Shown piece after piece: positions 1 through 9,558 of a stretch of DNA of 64,000 bases (its first letter is position 1; the number at the start of each line of letters is the position of its first letter). The stretch covers positions 1-64,000 of the forward strand of contig JAYUWK010000070.1 in assembly GCA_043753895.1 (NCBI GenBank), given 5' to 3'. A program made the translations under genes and the position numbers. Source of the stretch: WLMZ01 sp043753895 (GTDB lineage: Bacteria; Actinomycetota; Acidimicrobiia; Acidimicrobiales; Ilumatobacteraceae). The notes under the pieces were generated by a model. It saw nothing but the letters and a program-made list of their open reading frames with translations. It was not told where the DNA came from and did not search any database.

Positions 1-431
1 CAGCTACGCGGGCCGATAGAGCTGACATTGCCCCAGTACGACTCGGGCTGAGGATGCACCAGCGGGTCGCCATACACCTCGCTTGTGCTCGCGAGGAAGA
101 ATCTGGCCTGCTTGATGACGGCGAGGTCGAGCAGGTTTCGTGTGCCGGTGCTGCCGACGGCGAGGATCTCGAGCGGAATGGTGGCGAAGTCGTTCGGTGA
201 CGCGGGGCTGGCGAGATCCATGACCGCATCGAGTTGGCCGTCGATGAACAACGTGTCGGTCACGTCCTGTTCGAGAAAGAGAAACCGTGGATGTTCGGCG
301 AGGTGGGCGATGTTCTCGGGCCGACCACTGATGAAGTTGTCGACCGCGATGACCTCGTCGCCGCGCGCCAGCAATTCGTCGGAAAGATGTGACCCGATGA
401 ACCCCGCACCACCCGCAATGAGCACCCTCAC
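1..431 (-). CDS. uxs: UDP-glucuronate decarboxylase (UDP-xylose synthase), 3' end beyond window
   Basis: Only the N-terminal 143 codons lie in the window; the gene runs off the left edge. It begins with a GTG at 431, three bases after the stop of the upstream UDP-glucose dehydrogenase, so the two genes form an operon. The N-terminus has the extended-SDR NAD-binding motif GGAGFIGSH. Further on come an STSEVYGDP segment (catalytic Ser region) and the stretch PQPESYWGNV followed by IGPR, which is characteristic of UDP-xylose synthases. From family knowledge, the enzyme decarboxylates UDP-glucuronate, the product of the neighbouring dehydrogenase, to UDP-xylose in the cytoplasm. The catalytic Tyr-x3-Lys lies outside the window. 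Another UDP-sugar epimerase is possible, but the QPESYWGNV signature argues for decarboxylase. Confidence 0.85.
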   Translation of the reverse strand, partial: MRVLIAGGAGFIGSHLSDELLARGDEVIAVDNFISGRPENIAHLAEHPRFLFLEQDVTDTLFIDGQLDAVMDLASPASPNDFATIPLEILAVGSTGTRNLLDLAVIKQARFFLASTSEVYGDPLVHPQPESYWGNVSSIGPRS

Positions 432-434
432 GGC

Positions 435-1703
435 TCAGCGCCCCACACCCTGGTAGCTGAATCCGGTGCGCAGCGCCGCCGAACGATCGAGCAGGTTACG
501 CGTGTCGACGATGTTGGCGTGGCGCAGGCGTCGTTTGACCTCTTCGAGGTCGAGCCAGCGGAATTCATCCCATTCGGTGAGCACGAGCAGCGCGTCGGCG
601 CCATCGCAGATCTCGTACGGATCGGTGCCCACCGCGATGGTGGGGTGCTGTTGCACCTGTGGGTCGTAGGCCCTCACGACCGCGCCTCGGGCCTGCAGCT
701 CGTCGATGATGGCAATGGCGGGCGACTCGCGAAGGTCATCGGTGTTGGCCTTGAAGGTGAGACCCCATGCTGCGACGACGGCTCCATCGAGGTTGCCGCC
801 GACTGCGGTCTCGACCTTGGTGACCATGCGTTCGCGCTGTTCGTCGTTGACCACCACGACACCTTTGAGCAGGTTGAAGTCGTAGCCGGCGTTCTCGGCG
901 ATCTTTACCATGGCCCGCGTGTCCTTCGGGAAACAGCTGCCACCCCAACCCGGACCCGGCTTCAGGAACTCGTGGCCGATGCGCTTGTCGTAGCCGATGC
1001 CGAGCACGACATCGTTGACGTCGGCGCCCACGGCTTCGCACACCGCCGCGACGGCGTTGACGAAGGAGATCTTTGTGGCGAGGAAGGCGTTGGCGGCGTA
1101 CTTGATGGTCTCTGCAGAAGCAGGGTCGGTGACGATGAGGTGCGCAGACGTCTCGGAGTACAGATCGGCAACGCGGGTGGCTGCATTGAGGTCGTCGCTG
1201 CCGATGACCACGCGATCGGGCTTGAGGAAGTCGCTCACCGCTGAGCCTTCGCGGAGGAATTCGGGGTTGGACACGACAGCAACATCGTGACGACCGAGCA
1301 CCCGCTCCACGACCTTGGTGGAACCGACCGGCACGGTGGACTTGTTGACCACAACAGCATTGGCGGGCAGGAACTTGGCGATTTCGGCTGCGGCTGCCTG
1401 CAGGTAGGTGAGATCAGCCGAGCCATCGTCGCCCTGTGGGGTCTGCACACACAGGTACGCAAACTCGCAGTCCTTGGCTGCCTCGGCGGCGCCGACGACG
1501 AAACGCAGGCGGCCACTGGCTATGCCGGCTTCCACGATTTCCTGCAGACCCGGCTCGTAGATGGGTAGCACGCCCCGTGAGAGACGCTCAATCCGGCCTG
1601 CGTCGATGTCGGCGCAGACCACGTCGTGGCCAAGATGTGCAAAGCACGCGCCCGTGGTGAGGCCTACGTAGCCGGTGCCGATGATTGCGATTCGTGAACC
1701 CAT
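435..1703 (-). CDS. ugd: UDP-glucose 6-dehydrogenase
   Basis: This 422-residue protein oxidises UDP-glucose to UDP-glucuronate with two NAD+. The N-terminal Rossmann motif is GTGYVGLTTGACFAHLGH. The central dimerisation helix region contains the family lysine/asparagine segment (AETIKYAANAFLA). The catalytic cysteine is in the motif GGSCFPKDT at about residue 260. The C-terminal UDP-binding domain contains WGLTFKANTDDLRESPA. Length is normal for the family. Upstream on the coding strand a GAAGGA ribosome-binding site lies a few bases before the ATG, and a TAGACT -10-like hexamer sits further upstream, so this gene is probably leadered. It is followed after three bases by the UDP-xylose synthase gene. 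The pair would supply UDP-GlcA and UDP-Xyl for the surface glycans made by the rest of the locus. Confidence 0.95.
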   Translation of the reverse strand: MGSRIAIIGTGYVGLTTGACFAHLGHDVVCADIDAGRIERLSRGVLPIYEPGLQEIVEAGIASGRLRFVVGAAEAAKDCEFAYLCVQTPQGDDGSADLTYLQAAAAEIAKFLPANAVVVNKSTVPVGSTKVVERVLGRHDVAVVSNPEFLREGSAVSDFLKPDRVVIGSDDLNAATRVADLYSETSAHLIVTDPASAETIKYAANAFLATKISFVNAVAAVCEAVGADVNDVVLGIGYDKRIGHEFLKPGPGWGGSCFPKDTRAMVKIAENAGYDFNLLKGVVVVNDEQRERMVTKVETAVGGNLDGAVVAAWGLTFKANTDDLRESPAIAIIDELQARGAVVRAYDPQVQQHPTIAVGTDPYEICDGADALLVLTEWDEFRWLDLEEVKRRLRHANIVDTRNLLDRSAALRTGFSYQGVGR

Positions 1704-1807
1704 ATGTCCTTCGTCTGCCGGGGCTGCGACAGTCTAGAGCTTCCTGCCCGGGAGTTGGGGTGAGCAGGGCAGTGTGGGTCACCGGTGACGGCTATCGTTG
1801 CCTCCCA

Positions 1808-2587
1808 ATGGCTTCGAGACGTGACAGAGCTTCGTTCGAGGAAGCCGATCTCGCGCTCGAGCAGACGCTCGACGAGCTCGATGAGCACGTCCCGAATTAC
1901 AACGAATGGCTCAGGTCGTTGGTCGAGCCGGCGTCTTACGGGCGCGTGATCGAAGTGGGCGCGGGTAGGGGAACGTTCACGCTTGCGCTCTTGCAAACGG
2001 CCGATCACGTTGTTGCGGTGGAGCCGTCGGATCGCGGAAGTGCGGCCATTGCGATGACGACGGCGAGCGATCCGCGCGTCACGGTCGTGCACGGATATTC
2101 AAGCGATGCGGCAACGCTGGGGCCCTTCGATGGCGCGGTGTTGTCGAACGTGCTCGAACACATTGAAGATGACGAAAGTGTGCTGCGCCAACTGTGTGCA
2201 CTCGTGCGACCCGGCGGCTGCGTCGCGGTGTTCAGTCCGGCTTTCGAGTTGTTGATGAGTGATTTCGATCGCTCGATCGGCCACGTGCGCCGATACCGCA
2301 AACGCGACCTCGAGGAAAGATTCGAGCGCGCAGGTTTCGAGATCGTCGATGCCCGCTATGTGAATGTGCCTGGCTTCTTCGCGTGGTTGTTGGTGGCGCG
2401 CGTGTTGCACAAACGCCCCACCCATTCGACGCTCAGTCGGTTCTACGATCGGTTCGTCGTACCGGCCACGCGGTGGATCGAGTCGCACATGCGTCCACCT
2501 TTTGGACAGTCGGTTCTCGTGATCGGGCGCGTGCCAGCCACAACGGCGTCGAGTTCACATCAACCACGAGCGGCGCACCCATGGTAG
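1808..2587 (+). CDS. SAM-dependent methyltransferase, class I
   Basis: A 259-residue cytoplasmic protein with the class I SAM-binding motif VIEVGAGRGTFTLALL at about residues 41-56. A later LSNVLEHIEDDE segment is typical of the Methyltransf_11/23 superfamily, and SIGHVRRYRK is seen in methyltransferases linked to glycosyltransferases. I chose the ATG at 1808 because the reading frame upstream has no family resemblance and a TATCGT -10-like box lies nine bases before it, suggesting a leaderless transcript. The stop overlaps the start of the next gene by seven bases (ATGGTAG), so the two are translationally coupled. The substrate is unknown; a sugar or lipid-linked glycan is likely from context. 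Confidence 0.8.
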   Translation: MASRRDRASFEEADLALEQTLDELDEHVPNYNEWLRSLVEPASYGRVIEVGAGRGTFTLALLQTADHVVAVEPSDRGSAAIAMTTASDPRVTVVHGYSSDAATLGPFDGAVLSNVLEHIEDDESVLRQLCALVRPGGCVAVFSPAFELLMSDFDRSIGHVRRYRKRDLEERFERAGFEIVDARYVNVPGFFAWLLVARVLHKRPTHSTLSRFYDRFVVPATRWIESHMRPPFGQSVLVIGRVPATTASSSHQPRAAHPW

Positions 2588-4089
2588 AGGCCCTCCCAAC
2601 CCATTCGCCGATTGTCCCGACTGAAGGGTGGCGCACGACTCCGGTCGTCGTGTGGTTCGCCCTCGGCTTCGCCTTGTTCGCCGGATTTGGGTTACGCCTT
2701 TGGCTGCACACAGTGCCTTTGGGGCAGTCCAGTTCGGATGAGGCTATCAGCGGCCTCATGGCCCGTCATCTTGCGCGTGGTGAGTGGACGACCTTCTACT
2801 GGGGCCAGAGCTACGGTGGGACTCTGGAGACGGTCGTCCTCGGCACCTTCATCAAACTCACCGGATGGGATGTATTCGGCTTCAACGCGTTGCCAATTCT
2901 CGAGTCAGCACTCGTGGTGTTGCTGGTGTACCGCGTCACCCAGTTCCGCCTGGGGCGCCAACAGGCGGCCTTGGCCGGGGCGCTGGTTTGGGTCTTTCCC
3001 GCGGCCTACGTGCTGCTGAGCACTCGGGCCATGCTCTTTTATCAACCGACGATGATCCTCGGTTTGATGGCGATCTGGTTCGCGGAGATCCTGGTCCGTC
3101 GGTCTACGGATCATCTGGCGGTCTGGTTTGTGCTCGGGCTTGTTCTCGGTCTCGGTTGGTGGTGTTCGTTCCAGATCTTGTTCTTTGCGATTCCTGTGGT
3201 GGTTTGGCTGGTCGCGAGTCGCCGCGACCGCTGGGTGGGCTGGGGCGCGGCGCTTGCTGGGGCAATCGTTGGAGCCGCGCCGTGGCTGATCTACTACGTC
3301 AAGTACGACGGGCTGCCACTCAAGCAGTTGGCGACGGGCAGGGGCAGCTACACGGATCATCTCAACGCGATCGTGACCCGTGGCCTGCCGATGATTGTGG
3401 GTGCCCGGCAGCCGCACACTGAACGATGGCTCCCCGCCGGATACGGAGTAATCGTCCCACTCGTGGCGATATGTGCTGTCGCGGCTGTCCTCGTGTTGTG
3501 CGGTCGAAATGGCGTTCTCCGAAGCCCGCTCGTGATGGTGTTAGTGGTCTTCGTGCCCGTCCATGCGTTGGCGCCGAGCGCCTACTTTGTGGGCAGCGGG
3601 CGATACTTCATCTTCTTGGCGCCGACAGTGGCGTTTCTTCTGGTGGGTGCCACTCGCCGATCGATGGTGCTTGCTGCGTGGGTCATCGTGGGCCTCGGGC
3701 TCACGCTTGTGACGATTTGGGACATCCGCGAAAGTGCGGTCGCACCAGACTCCATGACGCCGGTCGTGACATTCCTTGAGGAACACGGCATCCACAACGT
3801 GTATGCGCACTACTGGGTTGCGTACAAAATGACATGGGAGTCCGGTGAGAAAATCATTGCGGCATCCGACTTCGATCGTTACCCGCCCTGGAACGCGCAG
3901 GTTCGCGCTGCTCCGTTTGTTGCCTATGTCATGTATCTCCCATTTTCGCAGGATAGCGCTCGGTACGTAGCGCTGACGGAGGGACTCGTGCAGCAATCGA
4001 TTGGGTTCTCGACGCATGAAATTGGACGTTATGTCATTGTGATCCCTGCAGCGAACGTCACGCCAGAGCAGCTTGGCATGGTTGGCTGA
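2581..4089 (+). CDS. Multi-pass membrane protein, GT-C / ArnT-PMT-like glycosyltransferase
   Basis: A 502-residue polytopic membrane protein with about ten hydrophobic segments. After the first membrane segment an extracytoplasmic loop contains SSSDEAISGLMARHL and WGQSYGGTLE. An acidic DE pair in this loop is a hallmark of GT-C enzymes that use polyprenyl-phosphate sugars (established for the PMT/ArnT group). The C-terminal 100 residues are soluble. The ATG at 2581 overlaps the methyltransferase stop, giving coupled translation. By inference the protein adds a sugar to a lipid-linked glycan or protein at the outer face of the membrane. The donor and acceptor cannot be read from the sequence. 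Confidence 0.7.
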   Translation: MVEALPTHSPIVPTEGWRTTPVVVWFALGFALFAGFGLRLWLHTVPLGQSSSDEAISGLMARHLARGEWTTFYWGQSYGGTLETVVLGTFIKLTGWDVFGFNALPILESALVVLLVYRVTQFRLGRQQAALAGALVWVFPAAYVLLSTRAMLFYQPTMILGLMAIWFAEILVRRSTDHLAVWFVLGLVLGLGWWCSFQILFFAIPVVVWLVASRRDRWVGWGAALAGAIVGAAPWLIYYVKYDGLPLKQLATGRGSYTDHLNAIVTRGLPMIVGARQPHTERWLPAGYGVIVPLVAICAVAAVLVLCGRNGVLRSPLVMVLVVFVPVHALAPSAYFVGSGRYFIFLAPTVAFLLVGATRRSMVLAAWVIVGLGLTLVTIWDIRESAVAPDSMTPVVTFLEEHGIHNVYAHYWVAYKMTWESGEKIIAASDFDRYPPWNAQVRAAPFVAYVMYLPFSQDSARYVALTEGLVQQSIGFSTHEIGRYVIVIPAANVTPEQLGMVG

Positions 4090-4431
4090 GCGGGGTTTGA
4101 GATGGTGGGCGACCTCAGAGTGAGTCCCATCACGTGATTTTGGAGGCAGCCAGCATCCGCCGGGTGAGGGTGGTCATCGTGCGATTCTCGAGAGCGCTGA
4201 AGCAACCGAGAAGGGCGCCCTATGACCAATCACCATGTAGAAGTCGCGATCCCGAAGCCGTGCCAGGGGTCGTGGTCGCGACGCGCAAGGGCGGTATTCC
4301 GACGTCGGTGATCCTTGGTACGCAGGCCGATGTGGATGCCGTGGCTTCGCAGCTGCGTGAGATCGAACCGACGATGCGCGAAGTGCTCTCGGCGGTCGAT
4401 CCGACCGGCACGAACACGGCGTTGCGCGTGC
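4090..4431 (+). pseudogene. Gene-poor stretch with a probable coding remnant (about 4222-4450)
   Basis: No intact gene is found between two convergent genes. A short segment looks coding on the plus strand: an ATG at 4222 preceded by AGAAGG gives a peptide starting MTNHHVEVAIPKP that ends at a stop after 29 codons. From about 4260 the third frame reads a natural-looking sequence (VVVATRKGGIPTSVI, then QLREIEPTMREVLSAVDP). A shift of frame near 4258 would join the two into one protein of about 75 residues, truncated by the downstream glycosyltransferase gene. I do not recognise the family. It may be a decayed gene, a frameshifted small gene, or chance. Confidence 0.35.
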
Positions 4432-7400
4432 TCACGAACCTGCAGTACCGACAGGCTCTATACACCCCAACAGGGCAACGACGCGATCCTTCGATTGCTG
4501 CCACGAGACCCGCTGCAGATCGTGCGTCGATGGCGCCTCGCCAGCTTCGTGGAGGCGGAGCCACTGTCGGATCGAGTCGGCAAAGGCTTCGGAGTTGTCG
4601 TCGGCGAAGTAGTGGGCATGGTCGCCGGCGACCTCGCGGAACGGGGGGATGTCTCGGGCGATGACGGGTAGGCCGTGGTTGGCGGCCTCGATGATCGGCA
4701 GGCCGAAGCCCTCACTCAGGGATGCCGCGATCAAACAGGTGCTGCGACGATAGACATCGGCGAGGGCGGCGTCGCTGAGCGATTCGAGCCAGAACAACCG
4801 ATGCCCACGCTCGGGGTGGCGGCGCAGTGCCGCGCAGAGGGAGTCCACCATCCATCCCTGTTTGCCGACGAACACCAAATTCGTATCGACGCCGCTGGCC
4901 CAGAGCACTTCGAATGCCGCAAGCACCTGTTCGTGGCGCTTGCGTGGTTCGATGGTGCCGACCATCAAGAAAGAGGATCGCGCTTCGATTTCTCGCATCA
5001 CGGTCGTGGTCGTTGCGTCGCGACGAGACGGATGAGCGTGCCCAGGCGCGGCTGCGACCGACCCTTCTGTGCTGTCGATCTCCAAGTCGCCGTCGAGATC
5101 ACTTCCCAACGGAAATGACTCGATCATGAACGGACGTGAGCCCGCCGTGTCGGGGGAAATCCAATTGCGCAGATCGTTGGCGACTGACTCCGAGATGGCC
5201 AGGGCCCCATCGCTCTCCAACACCACGTCGAGCCACGCGCTGTAGCTCGACACGGCGCCTGGAACGAACGCGTGAGGAACCAGTAGAGGCAGCAGGTCGT
5301 ACACCACGAACACCACGCGTACGCCGAAGCCTCGGAGGTCCTGAAAGAAGCTGCGCTGTGCAGCGACCACGACGGGCTGCAGATCCAACGCCAAGAAGAT
5401 GTCGCCCAGCGCGAACTCGATGATGTCGTCGGGCAGGCCGATGTCGGGGCAGCGGAGCAGCCTCTCGGTGAACGATCTGGCGTACCGGTACTGATCTGTG
5501 GCCGTCGCGTACACCGGCTCGATGCGGAACCCGGCGGGCGGCTCGGCGAGCAGCCATCGCATGATGTTGCGGGTGACACGTTGAATGCCCGTCTTGGCAT
5601 CGTGCTGTGCGAGCTCGGAGATATCGACAAAGATCGTTCGCATCGCCGGTCTTGGTGTCGTTGCCGCGACGATTGCGCGCGACACATCGATCAACGCCGC
5701 ATCATCGTCGGGTGGGTCGGGCAGCGACGCGATTTCATCAATCAAATGTGCCCGGTTATTGAGCGGCCGCAAATGGCTCGACTCGACGTAGCGCATCACC
5801 TGCTCGGCGCAGGCGCGAGGATCGTGCACCGCGCGCACGTGGGCGAGACCGCACGCCGCCAGCGAACGACGGAGATCGTCATCGTCACGCAGACGCACCA
5901 TCGCGTCGGCGAGTTCCTGATCGGAGAAATCGTCTTCCAACTTCAACACGCAATCGTCGGGCAGATCAGCGAGATCACCACAGGCGTTGACGATGGTGGC
6001 GACTTCGTAATTCATGCAATCGAGTACTGCCCCCGAGGTCTCGCCCTGCGTGAACGATCGAAGTTGTACCGCGACGTCGGCTGCCGCGAGGTATTGCTGG
6101 TACGTGGCCCTGTCGACCCGGCCGGTAATGCCGCTTGGGCCATCCACGTCGGGCGTGCCCAGCGAGGCCTGGAGTGAATCGCCATAGGCGCCGGCAAGAT
6201 TCTCGCCCACCAACACGAGGTGGAATCGTGGATGGTCAAGCAGCCCGTGCGAACGGCACACATCGACCAATCGCTGGCTGAACTTCGACGGACCGGCGAT
6301 GCCGAAGCTGCAGACCACGAAGTCGTCGACACCAAACCCCAATTGCTCACGTGCCCGAGCTCGGTCCACGGAGCCGGCCGGGCTGCGTACGTGTGGAATC
6401 CTCGCCCAACCGTCGGCCGCTGTTGGCCCGTACCACCTGCGAGCAAGCCGACGTGAGGTATTGGAATGCACCACAATGCCTGTGGCGTTCTGCAGGACGC
6501 TGATGTTGGCGGGGTAGCGCCAGACCACATCGGCGGTGTCGGTGGCGTGGAAGCGCTCTGCGGCAGCCGTGTAGCCGTGGGAGCGATACAACTCGACCGG
6601 CCAGTTACCGGGCGTGAGCCGCATGTGTACGTCCATGTGGGCAACGATGCCGGAGAGAAAAAAGTCATGCAAAATGACGACACCAGGGATGTCCGCCAGC
6701 AACCCGAACATATGGGCGTGAAATTCGGAGTTGCCGAAGTTGTACACGACGCGATCGAACACGCGGTGGTTCGCGCGGAACCACGCCACATCACGTTGTG
6801 AACAGTGACCGAGGATCCATGGGTCAGAAACCTCGGCCTGATTGACGACCACGTCAATGTCGTAGTACTCGGCAAGTTCGCGCAACATCTCAGCGCTGTA
6901 GTCGCTGATGCCGCTTCCGGCGGGCGGCAAGGGTGACACATAGGCCAGCCGCAGGCGTTGGCTTGGCGGGCGGGCGACGTGATGGGCCGAGGTTCGTTCG
7001 GCGTGCAGCACTTCGAGGGCGTGAATGGCGAGGCGGGCGCTTGCGTCCCATGAGAACTGTGAGGCCCGCTCGAGGCCATGCACCTGCAGCCGACCACGGA
7101 AGGTCTCGTCGGTGAGCGCCTCGACAATCTTCGCGGTCATCGACTCGGAGCCGGTGGAGTCGAAGAGTGCCTCTGGGAAATCGATGATCTCGGGAAGGCT
7201 CGAGTTGTTCGCAGCGATGACGGCGCGGCCGCAGGCCATGGCTTCGAGTACCGGCAGACCGAAGCCCTCGCGTAGCGACGGGAAGACAAAGAGTTCGCAA
7301 AGGTTGTAGAGCGCCACGAGGTCGGCCTCGGACACGAACCCACACATCACGAGTTCGTCTGGTGACAGGCCGTTTGCAGCCGCGAGCGTCTGCAGACGTT

Positions 7401-8214
7401 GCTGGCTCGGTTCATCGGCCGCGCAGACGATCGCGAGTTGGTGACGCGTGCGAAGCTCGGTCGGCATCCCAGCGAACGCAACGATGAGGCCTTCTATGTT
7501 CTTTCGCTTGTCGATGCCGCCGGTGTACATGACAAACGGTCGGTGCAGCCCGAACCGGCGGCGGATGTCGCGCTCGTCGTCGGAGCCGATTGTGGTTGGA
7601 TGGAAATCTGACCCGACGGCTCCCGAGATGTTGACAACGTCTGAGTCAGCGAATTGCAATTCCGCGACGGCCTCTTGACGAGTCGACTCCGAGATGGCGA
7701 GCAGAAGATCGCAGCGACGGATCGCCTGAATCTTCGAGTCGTACCACGCGGCCTGGTCGGCGTCGGTCAAGTAGTCGTCTGGACGCAGGAGGGGGATGAG
7801 GTCGTACAGCACGGCTGCCGTGAGCGTGACGTGCTCCGCGCGAGCGACACTGGTGACCGCAGCGTCGATGAAGCCCTCGAACATGCTGGTGACGAGCACG
7901 ACGTCGGCGTGCAGCGATTCGATGAATGCCTCGCGAATGAGTTCGCCGGAGCGTCGCTGCCATGGGGAGGTGGTGCGCCAGCTCGCAGCGTTGCGTGGAC
8001 CCGCCCAGACGCGAATCGCGTCGGGTTCGATGAGGCCTCTGAGTGCTTCGCGAATCTCCACGACGGCCTGCGGAAAGGCGGCGTTGAGCATGATCACATA
8101 GTCGTGCTCTGGGGCATTTCGAAGGACCGCCGTCGTCAGGGACAGCGCGTACCTGCCGATGCCCCGGTGGCGATTCGTGGCCTGCGCGGCCTGCAAGTCG
8201 ATCGCGATACGCAT
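4432..8214 (-). CDS. Triple-domain GT4 glycosyltransferase
   Basis: A very large (1260-residue) cytoplasmic protein made of three GT-B/GT4 modules. Module 1 (about 1-400) begins MRIAIDLQAAQ and carries the nucleotide-sugar motif EGFGLPVLEAMACG near residue 313. Module 2 (about 420-810) begins RLRLAYVSPLPPAGSG and has a divergent motif, QGETSGAVLDCMN, near residue 723. Module 3 (about 858-1260) begins with IFVDISEL and carries EGFGLPIIEAANHG near residue 1167. Modules 1 and 3 resemble each other most. It is the last gene of the wzm-wzt operon, three bases after the FkbM methyltransferase. By analogy with multi-domain GT4 polymerases such as E. coli WbdA, it could build the repeating unit of the exported polymer (inference). 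Linkages and donors are unknown. Confidence 0.85.
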   Translation of the reverse strand: MRIAIDLQAAQATNRHRGIGRYALSLTTAVLRNAPEHDYVIMLNAAFPQAVVEIREALRGLIEPDAIRVWAGPRNAASWRTTSPWQRRSGELIREAFIESLHADVVLVTSMFEGFIDAAVTSVARAEHVTLTAAVLYDLIPLLRPDDYLTDADQAAWYDSKIQAIRRCDLLLAISESTRQEAVAELQFADSDVVNISGAVGSDFHPTTIGSDDERDIRRRFGLHRPFVMYTGGIDKRKNIEGLIVAFAGMPTELRTRHQLAIVCAADEPSQQRLQTLAAANGLSPDELVMCGFVSEADLVALYNLCELFVFPSLREGFGLPVLEAMACGRAVIAANNSSLPEIIDFPEALFDSTGSESMTAKIVEALTDETFRGRLQVHGLERASQFSWDASARLAIHALEVLHAERTSAHHVARPPSQRLRLAYVSPLPPAGSGISDYSAEMLRELAEYYDIDVVVNQAEVSDPWILGHCSQRDVAWFRANHRVFDRVVYNFGNSEFHAHMFGLLADIPGVVILHDFFLSGIVAHMDVHMRLTPGNWPVELYRSHGYTAAAERFHATDTADVVWRYPANISVLQNATGIVVHSNTSRRLARRWYGPTAADGWARIPHVRSPAGSVDRARAREQLGFGVDDFVVCSFGIAGPSKFSQRLVDVCRSHGLLDHPRFHLVLVGENLAGAYGDSLQASLGTPDVDGPSGITGRVDRATYQQYLAAADVAVQLRSFTQGETSGAVLDCMNYEVATIVNACGDLADLPDDCVLKLEDDFSDQELADAMVRLRDDDDLRRSLAACGLAHVRAVHDPRACAEQVMRYVESSHLRPLNNRAHLIDEIASLPDPPDDDAALIDVSRAIVAATTPRPAMRTIFVDISELAQHDAKTGIQRVTRNIMRWLLAEPPAGFRIEPVYATATDQYRYARSFTERLLRCPDIGLPDDIIEFALGDIFLALDLQPVVVAAQRSFFQDLRGFGVRVVFVVYDLLPLLVPHAFVPGAVSSYSAWLDVVLESDGALAISESVANDLRNWISPDTAGSRPFMIESFPLGSDLDGDLEIDSTEGSVAAAPGHAHPSRRDATTTTVMREIEARSSFLMVGTIEPRKRHEQVLAAFEVLWASGVDTNLVFVGKQGWMVDSLCAALRRHPERGHRLFWLESLSDAALADVYRRSTCLIAASLSEGFGLPIIEAANHGLPVIARDIPPFREVAGDHAHYFADDNSEAFADSIRQWLRLHEAGEAPSTHDLQRVSWQQSKDRVVALLGCIEPVGTAGS

Positions 8215-8217
8215 TCG

Positions 8218-9558
8218 CTACGACACGTCCGCATGCTCTGCCAAGGCGCGGCGAAGTTGTTGATGGACGTGGCGTGTGCTGGCTGACTCCGCCGCCAACT
8301 GTTCGTGGGTTGCGACAATGCTCGCGGTCTGTTCGTCGACCAACCCGCGCCCGGCCCCGAATCGATAGAAACGATCGTGCACCCCGGGAATGTGTGCCAG
8401 CGCGGATCGTGCCATGGTCTCTAGCTTGGGCCGCGCCCGGACGAACCCAATCACGGCGCTCAGCGGCATACCGACGATGCGTTTCGCGAGTTGGCTGACC
8501 CGGCCGGGCAGTGCACGAGTCCCACGAATGGTGGCCGTCACGACACGCAAGGGCGCAGCCAGCTTCCAGGAGTGGCTGTGATAGATCGATTGAATGTGCT
8601 GGTCGAGTTCGTGGTTGCGCGCCCACGCTGCACTGAGCGCCTCGTGGGTCTCGGCATTGGTGGCCGCGAGTTGGGCGATCGCGGCGTCGGATCTGCGATG
8701 AGCCTCGGCAACTGCCCGTGTACGTTCGAACAACAGTTTCTCCGCGCCGGCAAGGCGTTCGGTGAGGATCGAGATGTGTTCGGCGAGACCCTCCTCCGTC
8801 TCGGCGAATCGTTTGGCTTCGTTGGCGGCCCAGACGTCGGCGGCGGCGGCGTGGGCCTCCGCCTCGGCCTGGACGCGCGGCACAAAGCCGTCAAAAACGT
8901 TCGGAGGGATACTGAAGGCCGCAGCGAGTTCGGCGTGCTCATCGGCGACGTAGAAGCGGTTCAACCCATCGGCATAGGCGAAGGTATACGCCGAGTCGAC
9001 GACGAGCGGTTCCCACCCCCTGAAGTTGTCGGTCTGCGAGGCGGGCACAGTGGCTTCGATCACCACGATCCACGGACGGTGGACGTCGAGTCGCGCACCG
9101 CGTAGTACGGCTTCCTCGAACCCCTCGACGTCGATCTTGAGGAAGTGCACCTGTTGATTCACGGGAACGTGTCTCTCCCACACGTCCTCGAGTGTGGATA
9201 CCTGAACCTCGACGATCTCGACATCGCGGCCTGCGGACTGGTGGAGTTCTGCGATCGCGGGGTCAAGCGTGGACAAGCCGGTGTCGACGACGATATTCAT
9301 GCGCATTGTCGAAGCGACATCGGCGAGTGCTATTGGCAAGTTGATGTCGTTTCGTCGGGCTGCAACGAGCTCCGCGTGCAGCGTCGGGTTCGGCTCGATG
9401 TTGATGCCCCGCCAGCCGTGGTCGGAGAAGAGCTTGGTAACGGAGTCAAGGGTGGGCCATGCGGCGCCGACGTCGATGAAGAAGCCCTCGGTGATGTGGC
9501 CCAAGGCGCGCCACAGCATGATGTCTTCTGAGTTCTGAGCATAGGAAATCAGCGTCAT
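8218..9558 (-). CDS. FkbM-family methyltransferase with C-terminal coiled coil
   Basis: A 446-residue protein. The N-terminal 210 residues are an FkbM-type SAM methyltransferase: start MTLISYAQNSEDIML, SAM motif FIDVGAAWP, and HFLKIDVEGFEEAVLRGA. Residues about 235-325 are Ala/Glu/Arg-rich and strongly heptad-like, predicting a coiled coil. This is followed near residue 331 by SHSWKLAAPLRV, a short motif often seen in glycan-locus proteins after coiled coils. Its ATG overlaps the stop of the GT2-GT11 gene (ATGA) and its stop lies three bases before the triple-GT4 gene. The combination of methyltransferase and coiled coil next to Wzt and a multi-GT4 protein recalls the E. coli O9a WbdD chain terminator/ruler, although WbdD has a different methyltransferase plus kinase (inference). 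Confidence 0.85.
   Translation of the reverse strand: MTLISYAQNSEDIMLWRALGHITEGFFIDVGAAWPTLDSVTKLFSDHGWRGINIEPNPTLHAELVAARRNDINLPIALADVASTMRMNIVVDTGLSTLDPAIAELHQSAGRDVEIVEVQVSTLEDVWERHVPVNQQVHFLKIDVEGFEEAVLRGARLDVHRPWIVVIEATVPASQTDNFRGWEPLVVDSAYTFAYADGLNRFYVADEHAELAAAFSIPPNVFDGFVPRVQAEAEAHAAAADVWAANEAKRFAETEEGLAEHISILTERLAGAEKLLFERTRAVAEAHRRSDAAIAQLAATNAETHEALSAAWARNHELDQHIQSIYHSHSWKLAAPLRVVTATIRGTRALPGRVSQLAKRIVGMPLSAVIGFVRARPKLETMARSALAHIPGVHDRFYRFGAGRGLVDEQTASIVATHEQLAAESASTRHVHQQLRRALAEHADVS

Noticed and set aside
519..1244. Long plus-strand frame of 241 codons opposite ugd
   Set aside because: It mirrors the codon pattern of the true ugd gene, has no family motif and no ribosome-binding site; ugd on the minus strand is unmistakable.
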